Shown piece after piece: positions 1 to 8,011 of a DNA stretch of 39,655 bases. The notes beneath the pieces were generated by a model. The model was not told the origin of the DNA. It was given only the letters and a program-made list of their open reading frames with translations, and searched no databases. The stretch comes from Lachnospiraceae bacterium. GTDB lineage: Bacteria > Bacillota > Clostridia > Lachnospirales > Lachnospiraceae. Numbering within the stretch: position 1 is the stretch's first letter; every line of letters starts with the position of its first letter. Where the stretch lies: the NCBI GenBank assembly GCA_910575035.1, contig CAJTDL010000039.1, positions 1 through 39,655 on the forward strand. The letters run 5' to 3'. The translations under genes were made by a program, and so were the position numbers.

Positions 1-27
1 ACAGAGGTACTGTCTGGTGTCCACGAA

Positions 28-909
28 TTGGGATCAAGGTATTTTCCAGTGTCCATAAGATGGGATTGGGGTCAAAATTCATGTCCACATCTATGGGTAC
101 ATTATAATAAGCTCCTTGATGCGCATGGTTGGAATGGATTTGGAATTTATTTCTACTTATGCCAGAGAGCTTATGGTGGAGAGGGATATTTCTACCAATG
201 GAGCTATGACGACTGTGCATCCACGTCACGTAAGATGGGCGGCGGCATCGGTTCTGGTACTGTCCGGGAGACAGTGGGCTACTGCTTGCAGATTGGTCTT
301 TTTGACAAAGGGCTGTTTGACAGGTGGGGAGTCTTAACCAGTAGAGGTATCCAAAGGAGATATTGGGCAGTCGTTAAGGAGAGGGACGTGCGAACCGTGA
401 TTGCTGACTATTGGCTTTTGCAGGACAAGGAATGCAAAGGTTTAATAAAAATGTCCTTAAATACCAATTACCCGGAAGGAAATACCAATTACCCGGAAGG
501 AAATACCAATTACCCGTCTATAAAGGAAAGTAAAGTAAAGGAAAGTAAAGACAGAGAACGCGCGCGTGAGGTTACAAGGCTGGAAGAATTTATCTCCGCC
601 TATCCGAAAGATTGCAATCGGCATCTGGCTGAGATTGCGTATTGTGACTTAATTATGGGCGAAGTAGAGACAGAGGATAACCTTATTGCGTGCGCAGAGA
701 ATTATGCAGAGGCTTGCAGGATTAACGAGACACCAAAAAGGTATATCAAAAACGCAGAGAACTTTTTGAAAGAGTTCGTTTTTGAAAAATATCTTACAGG
801 GAAATACATGAAGCCTGCACCTAAAAGACAGGGCAGCTTTAACAATTTTTCGCAAAGGGAATATGATTTTGATGATCTGGAAAAGAAGCTTTTGGGAAGG
901 GGTGGATGA
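28..909 (+). CDS. DUF4373-type phage replication-initiation-like protein
   Basis: The N-terminal third (residues about 5-115) has the DUF4373 pattern of phage replisome organisers: YFPV near the start, then aromatic-rich HYNKLL, GIYFYL, the GLFD repeat (GLFDKGLFDR) and LTSRGIQRRY. Family members are thought to load the replication machinery at a phage origin. Residues 145-163 are a tandem peptide repeat (NTNYPEG, NTNYPEG, NTNYP) encoded by a 21-bp DNA repeat. The C-terminal part is helical and Lys-rich. The frame is open to the window edge; TTG at 28 is only the first possible start inside the window, so the true N-terminus may lie outside. It heads a same-strand run of early genes. Confidence 0.75.
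   Translation: MGSRYFPVSIRWDWGQNSCPHLWVHYNKLLDAHGWNGFGIYFYLCQRAYGGEGYFYQWSYDDCASTSRKMGGGIGSGTVRETVGYCLQIGLFDKGLFDRWGVLTSRGIQRRYWAVVKERDVRTVIADYWLLQDKECKGLIKMSLNTNYPEGNTNYPEGNTNYPSIKESKVKESKDRERAREVTRLEEFISAYPKDCNRHLAEIAYCDLIMGEVETEDNLIACAENYAEACRINETPKRYIKNAENFLKEFVFEKYLTGKYMKPAPKRQGSFNNFSQREYDFDDLEKKLLGRGG
460..516 (+). repeat. 21-bp tandem repeat inside the DUF4373 gene
   Basis: Two full copies and a 15-bp partial copy of a 21-bp unit (begins AATACCAATTACCCGG) encode NTNYPEG repeats in the linker after the winged-helix-like domain. The copies are identical at DNA level, so copy number could vary by slippage. Confidence 0.9.
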
Positions 910-913
910 AATA

Positions 914-1429
914 ATGGATTGCAAATATCCAAAATGCCTGGAATGTGAATATGCAGATTGCATAAACGACAGGCTGGAAGCAGAAGATTTTGGGATTGAC
1001 ACATACGAAGAGGAAAGCAGGGAAAAGAGGCTGAGGAAGGCCAGGATCCAGAGATACATAGATTCGCATAAAGAAGAAGTCAATGCCAGGAGCCGGAAGT
1101 GGAACAAAGAACATGCAGAAAGTGTAAGGGAGACCACAAAAAGGCGGCAGCAAGAAAATAAGCAGAGGATTGCAGCAAAAAAACGGGAAAGATGGGCGAA
1201 GAACCCAGAGCTTTACCGACAGAAGCAGCGGGAATACAGGGCGAGGGTGAAAGCAAGCCTTCCGCACTGTGACGAATGTGAGAGCTGCATACTGGTAGAA
1301 AAGGAGAAGCAGGACGGATATAGAAGATTGTGTATCGACAAAATGCGGCTGATTGAGCAGAAAGTATCAAACTGCCCGCAGTGGTGCAGGAAAAGGAGGG
1401 ATAAGAGAAATGATGACGCAGGAAAATAA
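914..1429 (+). CDS. Cys-rich phage protein with basic helical middle
   Basis: 171 residues. Two cysteine clusters, MDCKYPKCLECEYADC at the N-terminus and CDECESC followed by CPQWC near the C-terminus, flank a long Lys/Arg/Gln-rich helical stretch. The clusters look like zinc-binding knuckles, suggesting a nucleic-acid-binding early phage protein. Start taken at ATG 914, five bases after the upstream stop and behind a GGAAGGGGTGG ribosome binding site; an earlier in-frame ATG (863) lies inside the upstream gene. No function recognised. Confidence 0.6.
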   Translation: MDCKYPKCLECEYADCINDRLEAEDFGIDTYEEESREKRLRKARIQRYIDSHKEEVNARSRKWNKEHAESVRETTKRRQQENKQRIAAKKRERWAKNPELYRQKQREYRARVKASLPHCDECESCILVEKEKQDGYRRLCIDKMRLIEQKVSNCPQWCRKRRDKRNDDAGK

Positions 1430-1802
1430 AGACCGCCTACTTGAAATGATAAAAATGCGTCTTGATGGTTGTACATATCAAGAAATAGCTGAAAGATACG
1501 GCGTTACAAGACAATGCGTTCAGCAGAAATTATCTGTTATTGCAGGAAATGCAAAGTCACGCACGAAAGAAATTGATGAAAAGATTGTTTTTCCGAACTT
1601 GGCAAAATGGATAAGCGAAAACCAAGTTGTGAAATATAAATTATCCCATATGATAGGCGGTTCCAATAACAATACAAATACGCAAATAATAAACAAAAAA
1701 TTATATGGCGAGAGAGAATTTTCAATGTCTGAAATCAAAAAGTTATTGGAAATAACAGGACAGACGTTTGAATATCTGTTTAGCACAGAAAAGGCAGATT
1801 AA
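1410..1802 (+). CDS. Two-HTH phage DNA-binding protein
   Basis: 130 residues. Residues 10-45 form a sigma-70 region-4/resolvase-like helix-turn-helix (YQEIAERYGVTRQCVQQKL). The second half (from FPNLAKWISE to EYLFS) resembles a Cro/CI-type fold ending in a LLEITGQTFEYLF helix. Similar two-domain proteins occur in Firmicute prophages as early regulators. Start chosen at ATG 1410 (ATG 1413 is equally possible) behind AAAGGAGGG at 1392-1400; it overlaps the end of the previous gene. Targets unknown. Confidence 0.65.
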   Translation: MMTQENKDRLLEMIKMRLDGCTYQEIAERYGVTRQCVQQKLSVIAGNAKSRTKEIDEKIVFPNLAKWISENQVVKYKLSHMIGGSNNNTNTQIINKKLYGEREFSMSEIKKLLEITGQTFEYLFSTEKAD

Positions 1803-1816
1803 AAGGCGGTGATACC

Positions 1817-2269
1817 ATGCGAAAATGCCACACCTGCCTATGCCAGACATGCCTAACAGTATGTGGAAAGTGTACGGATTGCAAAGAAAAGACTGAATCC
1901 TGTGATGGATATAACGGCTTCTGGCAGGAAAGCATTTTCGGCATACCACAGGAGACGCCATATCAGGGTACCCCCAGGCACTCATTAGCATACTACGGCT
2001 TGACAGATGAAAGGGTTGAGGAACTTGAAAAGCTGATACAGTCCGGCAGATATACCGCTCTAGCTTCGCAGGCGGCTCATACAGCGAATGAAATGATAGA
2101 AGAGTACATTTTACTGTCTGTCACTCAAAACAAGTCCTATGACGCTCTTAAGGTGAAATGGGAGCTGAAAGAAATGGAGCGGATTCCATACTGCCGGACG
2201 GATTTTTATGGGATTAGGAGATATTTCTTTAGTATTTTTAACGAGAAAATGAAGGAGATAGGTAAATGA
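1817..2269 (+). CDS. Conserved phage protein, Cys-rich N-terminus (RTDFYG..RRYFF family)
   Basis: 150 residues. The first 30 residues hold eight cysteines in CxxC-like spacings (CHTC, CQTC, CGKCTDC). The rest has a pattern common in Lachnospiraceae prophages: YYGLTDER, QAAHTANE, EYILLSV, then CRTDFYGIRRYFF. A shorter relative without the Cys-rich part lies in the satellite (28224-28559). Family members often sit near regulatory or terminase genes; a regulatory role is a guess. Ends overlapping the next ATG (ATGA). Confidence 0.6.
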   Translation: MRKCHTCLCQTCLTVCGKCTDCKEKTESCDGYNGFWQESIFGIPQETPYQGTPRHSLAYYGLTDERVEELEKLIQSGRYTALASQAAHTANEMIEEYILLSVTQNKSYDALKVKWELKEMERIPYCRTDFYGIRRYFFSIFNEKMKEIGK

Positions 2270-2448
2270 CTAATGCAGACAGAATTAGAAATATGAGCAA
2301 CGAAGAACTGGCACTTTTGATAGATGACAGCAGGAAATATTTTTCTTGCGATGAATGTTCTATTGGAAACAAAAGAGGTAGTAAATGCAGTGAAGAAGAA
2401 AATTGCGTACAGTATGTAAAACAGTGGCTTGAAAGTGAAACTGACTAA
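2266..2448 (+). CDS. Small phage protein, CxxC motif
   Basis: 60 residues; begins in an ATGA overlap with the preceding stop, so probably translationally coupled. Contains FSCDECSIG and a later CSEEENC pair followed by a short acidic helix (YVKQWLES). Probably a small zinc-binding phage protein; no function recognised. Confidence 0.55.
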   Translation: MTNADRIRNMSNEELALLIDDSRKYFSCDECSIGNKRGSKCSEEENCVQYVKQWLESETD

Positions 2449-2496
2449 CAGATATTTTTACAGTTTGTTTGATAAGGAGTTAAGGAGGATAGGGAA

Positions 2497-2910
2497 GTGA
2501 AAAATTGCAATGAATGTGTGTTCGGTATACATTGGGGATTTGATAAGGGAGGAATGCCTACAATACAGCAATGTCATGCAAAAGATATGGGCGATAAAGA
2601 GTCCGCTGAAATGATTAAATCAATGGAAGAATGCGAGATGTATGCAGAAGGGCACGAACTATACAAAAGATATAAAAATGGAGAGCTTGGCAACCTTACT
2701 GCTTCGCAAAAGCATATGATTGATAAAAAAGATTTTTCAGAACATCCAACAGCAATATGCGACCACATAAGAATTGGAATGAAAGCGTGTTATAGAGGGG
2801 AAAGACAATATTGCTATTGCAGGTTAGATTGCACATCAAAAACAGAATTGGACGGCAGTGGAAGAAGCCCTGAGACAGAGGAAGTAATGAGAATGATTTT
2901 AAACAATTAA
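2497..2910 (+). CDS. Hypothetical Cys-containing phage protein
   Basis: 137 residues, GTG start behind a strong AAGGAGGATAGGG site. N-terminal CNECVFG and C-terminal CYRGERQYCYCRLDC clusters suggest metal binding. The middle is helical and charged. The gene stops immediately before the first TTGGTACAA promoter (2912-2945). No family recognised. Confidence 0.5.
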   Translation: MKNCNECVFGIHWGFDKGGMPTIQQCHAKDMGDKESAEMIKSMEECEMYAEGHELYKRYKNGELGNLTASQKHMIDKKDFSEHPTAICDHIRIGMKACYRGERQYCYCRLDCTSKTELDGSGRSPETEEVMRMILNN

Positions 2911-2911
2911 C

Positions 2912-2945
2912 TTGGTACAACTCCCCCTCAAATCTCCTGTATAAT
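2912..2945 (+). promoter_or_regulatory. Phage promoter, TTGGTACAA class (P1)
   Basis: TTGGTA at 2912-2917 and a perfect -10 TATAAT at 2940-2945 are separated by 22 bp; the usual -35 position does not match TTGACA. The same motif and spacing recur at three other places in the phage. It precedes the small gene at 2988. Confidence 0.6.
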
Positions 2946-2987
2946 AGAATTAGGGGATTTAGGGGGATTGTGGAAAGGTGGGAGAAT

Positions 2988-3140
2988 ATGAATGATTTTG
3001 ATAGAGCAATAGAATCTTTGCAAAATATAATAGACGAATCCACAAATGATGATGGGAGCTTAGATGAATTATATGAGGATATTAAACTTGCTATTGCCAG
3101 TATAGAGGCAGTAAAGCTTATAAAAAAGTTAATGGATTAA
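2988..3140 (+). CDS. Small acidic hypothetical protein
   Basis: 50 residues, mostly helical and acidic (MNDFDRAIESLQNIIDE start, IEAVKLIKKLMD end). It has a GGTGGGAG ribosome binding site and its own promoter (P1). The 17-bp leader word TTTAGGGGGATTGTGGA lies before it (2958-2974) and again before the next gene (3141-3157). Function unknown. Confidence 0.45.
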   Translation: MNDFDRAIESLQNIIDESTNDDGSLDELYEDIKLAIASIEAVKLIKKLMD

Positions 3141-3170
3141 TTTAGGGGGATTGTGGAGGGAAAGGGAAAT

Positions 3171-3560
3171 ATGGAGAGATTGACAATAAAAGCACCTTCG
3201 GGACTGATTCACTTGAAGGACAATACAGAAATGACTATGAATGTGGCAATTAAAAAGCTATCTGATTTTGAGGACTTAGAGGAACAAAACAGACTGCTGA
3301 AACTGCCTTGTGCGGTGGGGGATACGGTGCATCATTTATGTACTTTTAAAAACGGAGAATCAGAAATAATTGAAATGAAAGTTGAATGTGTTGAGCCGTG
3401 TGGAGCAATCAGGCAGCACAAGGGAGTATGCGAAATTTGGAACGTGTACGCAGAAACAGATTATACAAAAGCATATTTTAAATTCTTTGATTTCGGAAAA
3501 ACTGTTTTCCTCACCAAAGAAGAAGCCGAAACTACATTGAAAGAATTAGAGAGGGAATAG
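3171..3560 (+). CDS. Phage hypothetical protein (MERLT... CAVGDTV type)
   Basis: 129 residues. Start at ATG 3171 behind GGAGGGAAAGGG; an in-frame ATG at 3153 lies inside that site. The pattern MERLTIK, then LSDFEDLEEQ, LPCAVGDTVHHL and a beta-rich C-terminus ending VFLTKEEAETTLKEL is widespread in Clostridial phages as an uncharacterised small protein. Followed one base later by the next ATG. Confidence 0.6.
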   Translation: MERLTIKAPSGLIHLKDNTEMTMNVAIKKLSDFEDLEEQNRLLKLPCAVGDTVHHLCTFKNGESEIIEMKVECVEPCGAIRQHKGVCEIWNVYAETDYTKAYFKFFDFGKTVFLTKEEAETTLKELERE

Positions 3561-3561
3561 C

Positions 3562-3735
3562 ATGAGTGAACAGGAAAAGATTTCGATTCTGATTGACTAT
3601 ATTATAAACAAAGCAGAATGCTGTCCGTTCGAGGAAATATGGGAGGATAGCGTTCTTGAAAAAGAATGTGTAGGGCTTGGAGAAGCCGGGTGTGGAAAAT
3701 GCATTCTTAGGCATTTGGATAAATTGAATTGTTAG
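3562..3735 (+). CDS. Small Cys-rich phage protein, paralogue 1
   Basis: 57 residues with conserved CPFEEIWED, LEKECVG and CGKCILR segments, probably one zinc site. A clear paralogue (CPFEDEWED, LEKECVG, CGDCILR) lies at 7157-7321. Starts one base after the upstream stop. Function unknown. Confidence 0.55.
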   Translation: MSEQEKISILIDYIINKAECCPFEEIWEDSVLEKECVGLGEAGCGKCILRHLDKLNC

Positions 3736-3766
3736 TCGGCTTGCATGAGAATGGGAGGAAAGAAAA

Positions 3767-4030
3767 ATGAGCAATGATTTGATTAGCAGAAGTGCGTTAA
3801 TGCAGTCATTGAGAAACAATGTGTTGGTTGACGTGACACCAAATTTGGAACAGGCGATTGAGAATCAGCCTACCGCTTATAACGCGGATAAGGTTGTTGA
3901 GCTGTTGGAAAAAGAAAGTCAAAACATAGAAATCATATACCCGACAGACCAAGGGTACGACTATGAAGATGCCATAGGAATTGACATTGATAAGGCGAAA
4001 CAAATCGTAAAATCCGGCGGCATTGAATGA
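3767..4030 (+). CDS. Phage hypothetical protein (NDLISRSAL family)
   Basis: 87 residues behind GGGAGGAAAG. The N-terminus NDLISRSALMQSL and the segment IENQPTAYNADKVVELLE are typical of a small protein found in many Clostridial phages, usually in cargo clusters. The rest is acidic. Role unknown. Confidence 0.6.
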   Translation: MSNDLISRSALMQSLRNNVLVDVTPNLEQAIENQPTAYNADKVVELLEKESQNIEIIYPTDQGYDYEDAIGIDIDKAKQIVKSGGIE

Positions 4031-4058
4031 AATCGGTGAGTGTATGGGCGGTGGTTGA

Positions 4059-4229
4059 ATGAATAAAAGAATTGCTAAGAAATTTGAAAAGCGGTTGTGG
4101 ATTAGGTCATGCCGTGAATATCGTGAGAAGATAGAAAAGCCATATAAAGAATATCTTAGATGTTTAAAAAGACCAAAGACCGAGGAAGAAAAGTATTGGG
4201 ATGAATTTTGGGAGGATTTTATTGGTTGA
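4059..4229 (+). CDS. Small basic hypothetical protein
   Basis: 56 residues, very basic N-terminal half (MNKRIAKKFEKRLWIRS) and aromatic/acidic end (YWDEFWEDFIG). The ribosome binding site GGGCGGTGG is acceptable. No relatives recognised. It runs directly into a 13-codon frame at 4230. Confidence 0.35.
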   Translation: MNKRIAKKFEKRLWIRSCREYREKIEKPYKEYLRCLKRPKTEEEKYWDEFWEDFIG

Positions 4230-4271
4230 ATGGATAAGCTAACTCCAAAGCAGAAAGCAAAGGAAGATTGA
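4230..4271 (+). pseudogene. 13-codon stub resembling a Terminase_2 N-terminus
   Basis: The short frame MDKLTPKQKAKED begins in the stop region of the preceding gene. LTPKQ+ is the usual beginning of Terminase_2 small subunits, and the present small terminase follows 550 bp downstream. It may be the remnant of a replaced terminase gene or a chance frame; the match is only five residues. Confidence 0.2.
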
Positions 4272-4299
4272 AACATGATAACAGCGGATAGGTGAGTAT

Positions 4300-4812
4300 A
4301 TGGCGAAAGGAAAATATGAATACTGGCTGACACAGGAGCAAACGATAAAAGAACTTAAAGCGAATGTTATGTGGGAATCGGTAGGAAATGAAAAGAATTT
4401 GGAAGACAACATAGTTGAGAATATCGAAGAGATATGCGAGGGATTGCATCTTTCTTTGATTGAAGCAATCGGTAGGCAAAAGATGATTAATACAGGGGAG
4501 TTTTTCGTAAAGCCAGATATTATGGTTAGGCATATTGACGGAACAATGACTGTATTTGAAGTAAAAAAAGATAATGCAAAATATCCGTCAACTGGAACGT
4601 CAAATCAGATGAACGCAGTAGGACAGCTTTTGTTGTATAAAAATGTTCTTGAAAGTATTATCGGCGGATTAGTGAGAGCGGCATTGATAGATAACAAAAT
4701 CCATTATAGGACGTATTGTGCATTTATAGGGAATAGATTGCCAATAACTCTTATTGATTTTCAGAAAGATAGGGTTTTCGTTCCCTATAATGGTTGGGAA
4801 ATTGCTAGTTAG
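4300..4812 (+). CDS. PD-(D/E)XK nuclease-like phage protein
   Basis: 170 residues. After a helical N-terminus containing a Glu-rich segment (NIVENIEEI), the sequence has PDIMVRHIDGTMTVFEVKK, which fits PD-x(n)-ExK, followed by AVGQLLLYK, the Q-xxx-Y helix seen in NucS/EndoMS-like and other restriction-fold nucleases. Candidate catalytic residues are D in PDIM and E/K in FEVKK. It sits immediately before the terminase genes. It may process DNA during packaging or recombination; substrate unknown. Confidence 0.55.
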   Translation: MAKGKYEYWLTQEQTIKELKANVMWESVGNEKNLEDNIVENIEEICEGLHLSLIEAIGRQKMINTGEFFVKPDIMVRHIDGTMTVFEVKKDNAKYPSTGTSNQMNAVGQLLLYKNVLESIIGGLVRAALIDNKIHYRTYCAFIGNRLPITLIDFQKDRVFVPYNGWEIAS

Positions 4813-4823
4813 GTAGGTGTGAA

Positions 4824-5357
4824 ATGGCTAATGTTGGCAGACCTCCAAAGTATAAAAGCAAGGAGGAAATTCAAGAGAAAATTGAACAATATTTCCAAGA
4901 TTGCAAAGGGGAAATATTGAAAGATGATGAAGGAAATACAGTTTTTAATAAATTTGGAAATCCTATCATTGTTGGAGAAAAACCCTTGACTGTGACTGGA
5001 CTTGCGCTTGCTTTGGGGTTTGCCAGTAGACAAGCACTACTAAACTATCAAGGGAAGAAAGAATTTAATGACACTATAACGCGCGCGAAGAGCGTTGTTG
5101 AGAAATATGCAGAAGAAAGACTTTTTGACCGTGACGGTTCAAGCGGAGCGCAGTTCAGCCTACGGAACAACTTCAAGGGATGGAATATCGACAACGAGCA
5201 GAAGCTTGAAATCGAACTCCTGAAGCTGGAAAGCCAGGTCAAGGACAGCCAGCCGGAGGAAGAAGCAGAGGATAATTTCATGGACGCTCTGAATGGAACG
5301 GCGGCGGAAGTGTGGGAAGAAAGTGAGGTAGAGGAAGATGAAATATCCAAGGATTGA
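4824..5357 (+). CDS. terS: Terminase small subunit
   Basis: 177 residues. N-terminal GRPPKYKS and a helix-turn-helix (LTVTGLALALGFASRQALLNY) match the phage DNA-packaging gp3/terminase small subunit family that recognises the packaging site. The C-terminus is strongly acidic (EESEVEEDEISKD), common in these proteins. Located 12 bp after the nuclease-like gene and upstream of the large terminase, with an HTH gene between. Its 3' end overlaps the next gene by 20 bp. Confidence 0.8.
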   Translation: MANVGRPPKYKSKEEIQEKIEQYFQDCKGEILKDDEGNTVFNKFGNPIIVGEKPLTVTGLALALGFASRQALLNYQGKKEFNDTITRAKSVVEKYAEERLFDRDGSSGAQFSLRNNFKGWNIDNEQKLEIELLKLESQVKDSQPEEEAEDNFMDALNGTAAEVWEESEVEEDEISKD

Positions 5358-5583
5358 GCAATATATGAATGATAATGGTATAAAGCTGGCTGAATTTGCC
5401 AGAATTTGTGAAATTTCATATCCAACAATGTGGAGAATTTCAGAAGGGAAAAGAGAAATCAGTAAAAGTAATATTGATAAAATTTTGAAAGTTACGGGAT
5501 TGACTTACGAAGAATGCTTTTCAGTAGAAAAGAAAGAGGAATGGAGAAAACACTTTGACAGAAGATTTGGAACGGTTTACTAA
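5338..5583 (+). CDS. XRE-type HTH protein between the terminase genes
   Basis: 81 residues. LAEFARICEISYPTMWRISEGKREISKSNIDKI is a compact XRE helix-turn-helix. It lies inside the packaging operon, overlapping the small terminase at its start and ending directly before the large terminase ATG. An insertion of a regulator between terS and terL is unusual. It could autoregulate packaging genes or be a passenger. Confidence 0.65.
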   Translation: MKYPRIEQYMNDNGIKLAEFARICEISYPTMWRISEGKREISKSNIDKILKVTGLTYEECFSVEKKEEWRKHFDRRFGTVY

Positions 5584-6906
5584 ATGGACAATATAAATAC
5601 TCGCATAGAAAACATCCGCAAAGGCATAGCAAAACGTGCTGCTGCAATGAAAGCAAAGGTGCAGAAGCAAGGTTTTCAGTTCAAGCCATTTTCCACCAAG
5701 CAGAAGAAAGTCCTCACATGGTGGTGTCCTGCAAGCCCGGTCAAGGATATGGACGGAATCATAGCGGACGGGGCAATCAGGAGTGGCAAAACGCTGTCTA
5801 TGTCGCTGTCCTATGTGCTGTGGGCTATGAACAGCTTCAATCAGCAGAATTTCGGTATGGCTGGTAAGACAATCGGCTCATTCCGAAGAAATGTCCTCTT
5901 TTGGCTGAAACTGATGCTTAAAAGCCGGAAATACACTGTAATAGACAAACGCTCTGACAATCTCCTGATAGTATCAAAAGGAGATGTGACAAATTACTTT
6001 TATCTGTTTGGTGGGAAGGATGAACGGTCACAGGATTTGGTGCAAGGTATCACATGCGCCGGCTTCTTCTTTGATGAAGTGGCGCTTATGCCGGAATCTT
6101 TTGTCAATCAGGCAACCGGGCGATTATCTGTTGATGGCTCTAAGATGTGGTTCAACTGCAACCCGGACAGCCCCCGGCACTGGTTCAAGGTCAACTGGAT
6201 TGATAAGGCAGAGGAAAAGCGGCTTGTATATCTGCATTTCACTATGGATGATAATCTTTCCCTGTCAGAGCGGATAAAAGCCCGTTATCGTGGAATGTAT
6301 GTGGGAGTATTCTTCAAGCGGTATATCCTGGGGCTGTGGTGCGTGGCAGAAGGGCTTGTGTACTCCATGTTTGACGAGGACAAGCACGTCAAAGACAAGC
6401 ACATGACCGGGGAAAAAGAATGGGTTGTGTCTGTGGACTATGGAACGGTAAACCCGTTTGCGGCCGGCCTGTGGGCGTTTGATGGAAAACGGGCGCAAAA
6501 GGAATCTGAATACTACTATGACAGCAAAGAAACGGGAATCCGGCGGGATGATGAAACGCATTATCAGGAAATATGCAAGTTGATAGGGGATAGGAAATTG
6601 ACCTTTATCATCGTTGACCCGTCCGCGGCTTCGTTTATCGAAACAATTAAAAAGCATGGGAAGTACATTGCCAAGGGTGCAGAAAATGATGTATTGGACG
6701 GAATACGCGTGCAGACCACATTCCTAAACAGAGGGATAATCAGCTATCACGAGGATTGTGAAGCGACCATAAATGAGTACGGGCTGTATTCCTGGGATAT
6801 GGAAAGCCCGGAGGACGCTGTTATAAAGGAGTTCGATCATTGTCTCGATAGCGACCGCTATTTTTGCTATACATTCCTGCGGCGGCGGTTGCGGTGGAAA
6901 TATTAA
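5584..6906 (+). CDS. terL: Terminase large subunit, PBSX-type
   Basis: 440 residues. ATPase: Walker A GAIRSGKT at residues 63-70, Walker B FFFDEVAL at 161-168 (D164, E165), coupling motif FNCNPD at 190-195. Nuclease: SVDYG (D285), FIIVDPS (D345) and the C-terminal EFDHCLDSDRYF with acidic residues near 418-424. This matches PBSX-family large terminases, the motor that cuts and packages phage DNA into the prohead. The ATG follows the upstream stop without a gap. Appears intact. Confidence 0.92.
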   Translation: MDNINTRIENIRKGIAKRAAAMKAKVQKQGFQFKPFSTKQKKVLTWWCPASPVKDMDGIIADGAIRSGKTLSMSLSYVLWAMNSFNQQNFGMAGKTIGSFRRNVLFWLKLMLKSRKYTVIDKRSDNLLIVSKGDVTNYFYLFGGKDERSQDLVQGITCAGFFFDEVALMPESFVNQATGRLSVDGSKMWFNCNPDSPRHWFKVNWIDKAEEKRLVYLHFTMDDNLSLSERIKARYRGMYVGVFFKRYILGLWCVAEGLVYSMFDEDKHVKDKHMTGEKEWVVSVDYGTVNPFAAGLWAFDGKRAQKESEYYYDSKETGIRRDDETHYQEICKLIGDRKLTFIIVDPSAASFIETIKKHGKYIAKGAENDVLDGIRVQTTFLNRGIISYHEDCEATINEYGLYSWDMESPEDAVIKEFDHCLDSDRYFCYTFLRRRLRWKY

Positions 6907-6935
6907 AATGGATATGTGGTAGAAAGGGAAAGGAT

Positions 6936-7121
6936 ATGCTGTTTAGACGCAAAAATCAGTATCTATTCAAGTTTAAAGATATACGTGAAAAAGAAAGATA
7001 TGCTACAGTAACGGCAAAAAGTGAAGCAGACGCGGTTTGGAAGTTCATAAACAATCGTGCATTTCTTATGGTAAATCTTGATTGCGAATATGAGGTAATT
7101 GGAGAAATAAAAGCGATTTGA
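6936..7121 (+). CDS. Small hypothetical protein
   Basis: 61 residues, start at ATG 6936 behind GAAAGGGAAAGG. It begins MLFRRKNQYLFKFK and is a mixed alpha/beta basic protein ending YEVIGEIKAI. First of six small genes between large terminase and portal, a place where A118-type phages usually have none or one. Confidence 0.45.
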   Translation: MLFRRKNQYLFKFKDIREKERYATVTAKSEADAVWKFINNRAFLMVNLDCEYEVIGEIKAI

Positions 7122-7156
7122 AACATCTGCCAATGTGGTAAGGAGAGGATAGGGAA

Positions 7157-7321
7157 ATGACAAAAAATGAAAAGATTTTATTATACTACATCATGAAAAT
7201 AATAGATTACTGCCCATTTGAGGATGAATGGGAAGATAACCTGGAAAAAGAATGTGTTGGATTTAGGCAAGAGGGCTGCGGAGATTGTATTCTTAGGAAC
7301 ATAGATAAGTTGGAGGATTGA
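7157..7321 (+). CDS. Small Cys-rich phage protein, paralogue 2
   Basis: 54 residues, paralogue of the protein at 3562-3735: shared CPFE..WED, LEKECVG and CG.CILR blocks. Good ribosome binding site (AGGAGAGGATAGGG). The two copies lie on either side of the terminase genes, suggesting duplication of a cargo gene. Confidence 0.55.
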   Translation: MTKNEKILLYYIMKIIDYCPFEDEWEDNLEKECVGFRQEGCGDCILRNIDKLED

Positions 7322-7325
7322 TAGA

Positions 7326-7718
7326 ATGAGCATTAGCGAACAGATAAAGGAATTGAGAGCAATAGCAAACAATTTGTCTATTGGACATAATATGCCTATT
7401 TCTTTGGCAGTAGAGCGTTTTAGGGAAGCTGCCGACACCATAGAAGCCTTATCCGCAAAGCTGGCAGATATGGAGCGGTCAGCGGAGGATTGCGGCGGGT
7501 GGATTCCGTGTAAGGAGAGATTGCCAGAGGACGGCGTTGATGTGCTTGTATGGTTTGAATATTTCAGGTATGGAGAATATGACAGACTATTTCAAACAAA
7601 AGGTATTTCTTATACATTTAATGGAGAATGGTCTGGATTTGTTAATGGAAGTAGCGGTTGGAATCAATTAAGGATTATCGCTTGGCAACCATTGCCGGAG
7701 GATTACCATGAGCCTTAA
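7326..7718 (+). CDS. DUF551 domain protein
   Basis: 130 residues. The C-terminal two thirds carry the DUF551 signature: GGWIPCKERLPEDG, VLVWFEY and IIAWQPLPEDY at the end. The N-terminus is helical (IKELRAIANNL, AADTIEAL). DUF551 proteins are very common in phages of gut bacteria and have no established role. Its stop overlaps the ATG of the next stub. Confidence 0.75.
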   Translation: MSISEQIKELRAIANNLSIGHNMPISLAVERFREAADTIEALSAKLADMERSAEDCGGWIPCKERLPEDGVDVLVWFEYFRYGEYDRLFQTKGISYTFNGEWSGFVNGSSGWNQLRIIAWQPLPEDYHEP

Positions 7719-7788
7719 CCAATCCATCACCCACGGCAAAGAACACCGCAAGCCATACCGGGGAGCGAAAGGGGTAGAAAGGACATAA
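7708..7788 (+). pseudogene. Truncated MSLN..HGKEHRKPY phage protein stub
   Basis: 26 codons starting MSLNQSITHGKEHRKPYRG and stopping after GVERT. Full-length relatives, as I remember them, run to about 45 residues with a cysteine cluster (CRNHGxCPxC). Here the Cys part is missing, so this is an N-terminal fragment. It is joined on both sides: its ATG overlaps the DUF551 stop and its TAA touches the next ATG, so it could still serve as a translational bridge. Confidence 0.5.
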
Positions 7789-7950
7789 ATGAGAGGTTAT
7801 AAAATTTTTGCAATAATCTTTCTTTCGATTGTTTTGTTGAATTATTTACTCCAAATGACAAAGTGTAATGAAAGAATAAAAAGAATAATGAATGGGATAG
7901 CTTTGATAGCCATATATGCAGTTGCCTTTTGTTTAAGCGAACTGAGTTAG
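7789..7950 (+). CDS. Small two-helix membrane protein
   Basis: 53 residues with two hydrophobic segments (IFAIIFLSIVLLNYLL and GIALIAIYAVAFCL) joined by a basic loop (KCNERIKRIM). The ATG directly follows the stop of the stub (TAAATG). Size and topology resemble small phage membrane proteins such as holin-like or exclusion proteins, but nothing specific can be assigned. Confidence 0.45.
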   Translation: MRGYKIFAIIFLSIVLLNYLLQMTKCNERIKRIMNGIALIAIYAVAFCLSELS

Positions 7951-8011
7951 CGATAAAAGGCAACTGCGGCAGGTGCAGGAGTTGGAAGAATATGAGAGGG
8001 GCGGTGATTGA

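Noticed and set aside
649-1267. Long minus-strand frames opposite the early genes
   Set aside because: They mirror purine-rich plus-strand genes, are Phe/Leu/Ser-rich and have no start signals.
7926-8011. Additional gene between the membrane protein and the DUF3850 gene
   Set aside because: The gap is about 60 bp with no start and ribosome binding site other than that of the DUF3850 gene.
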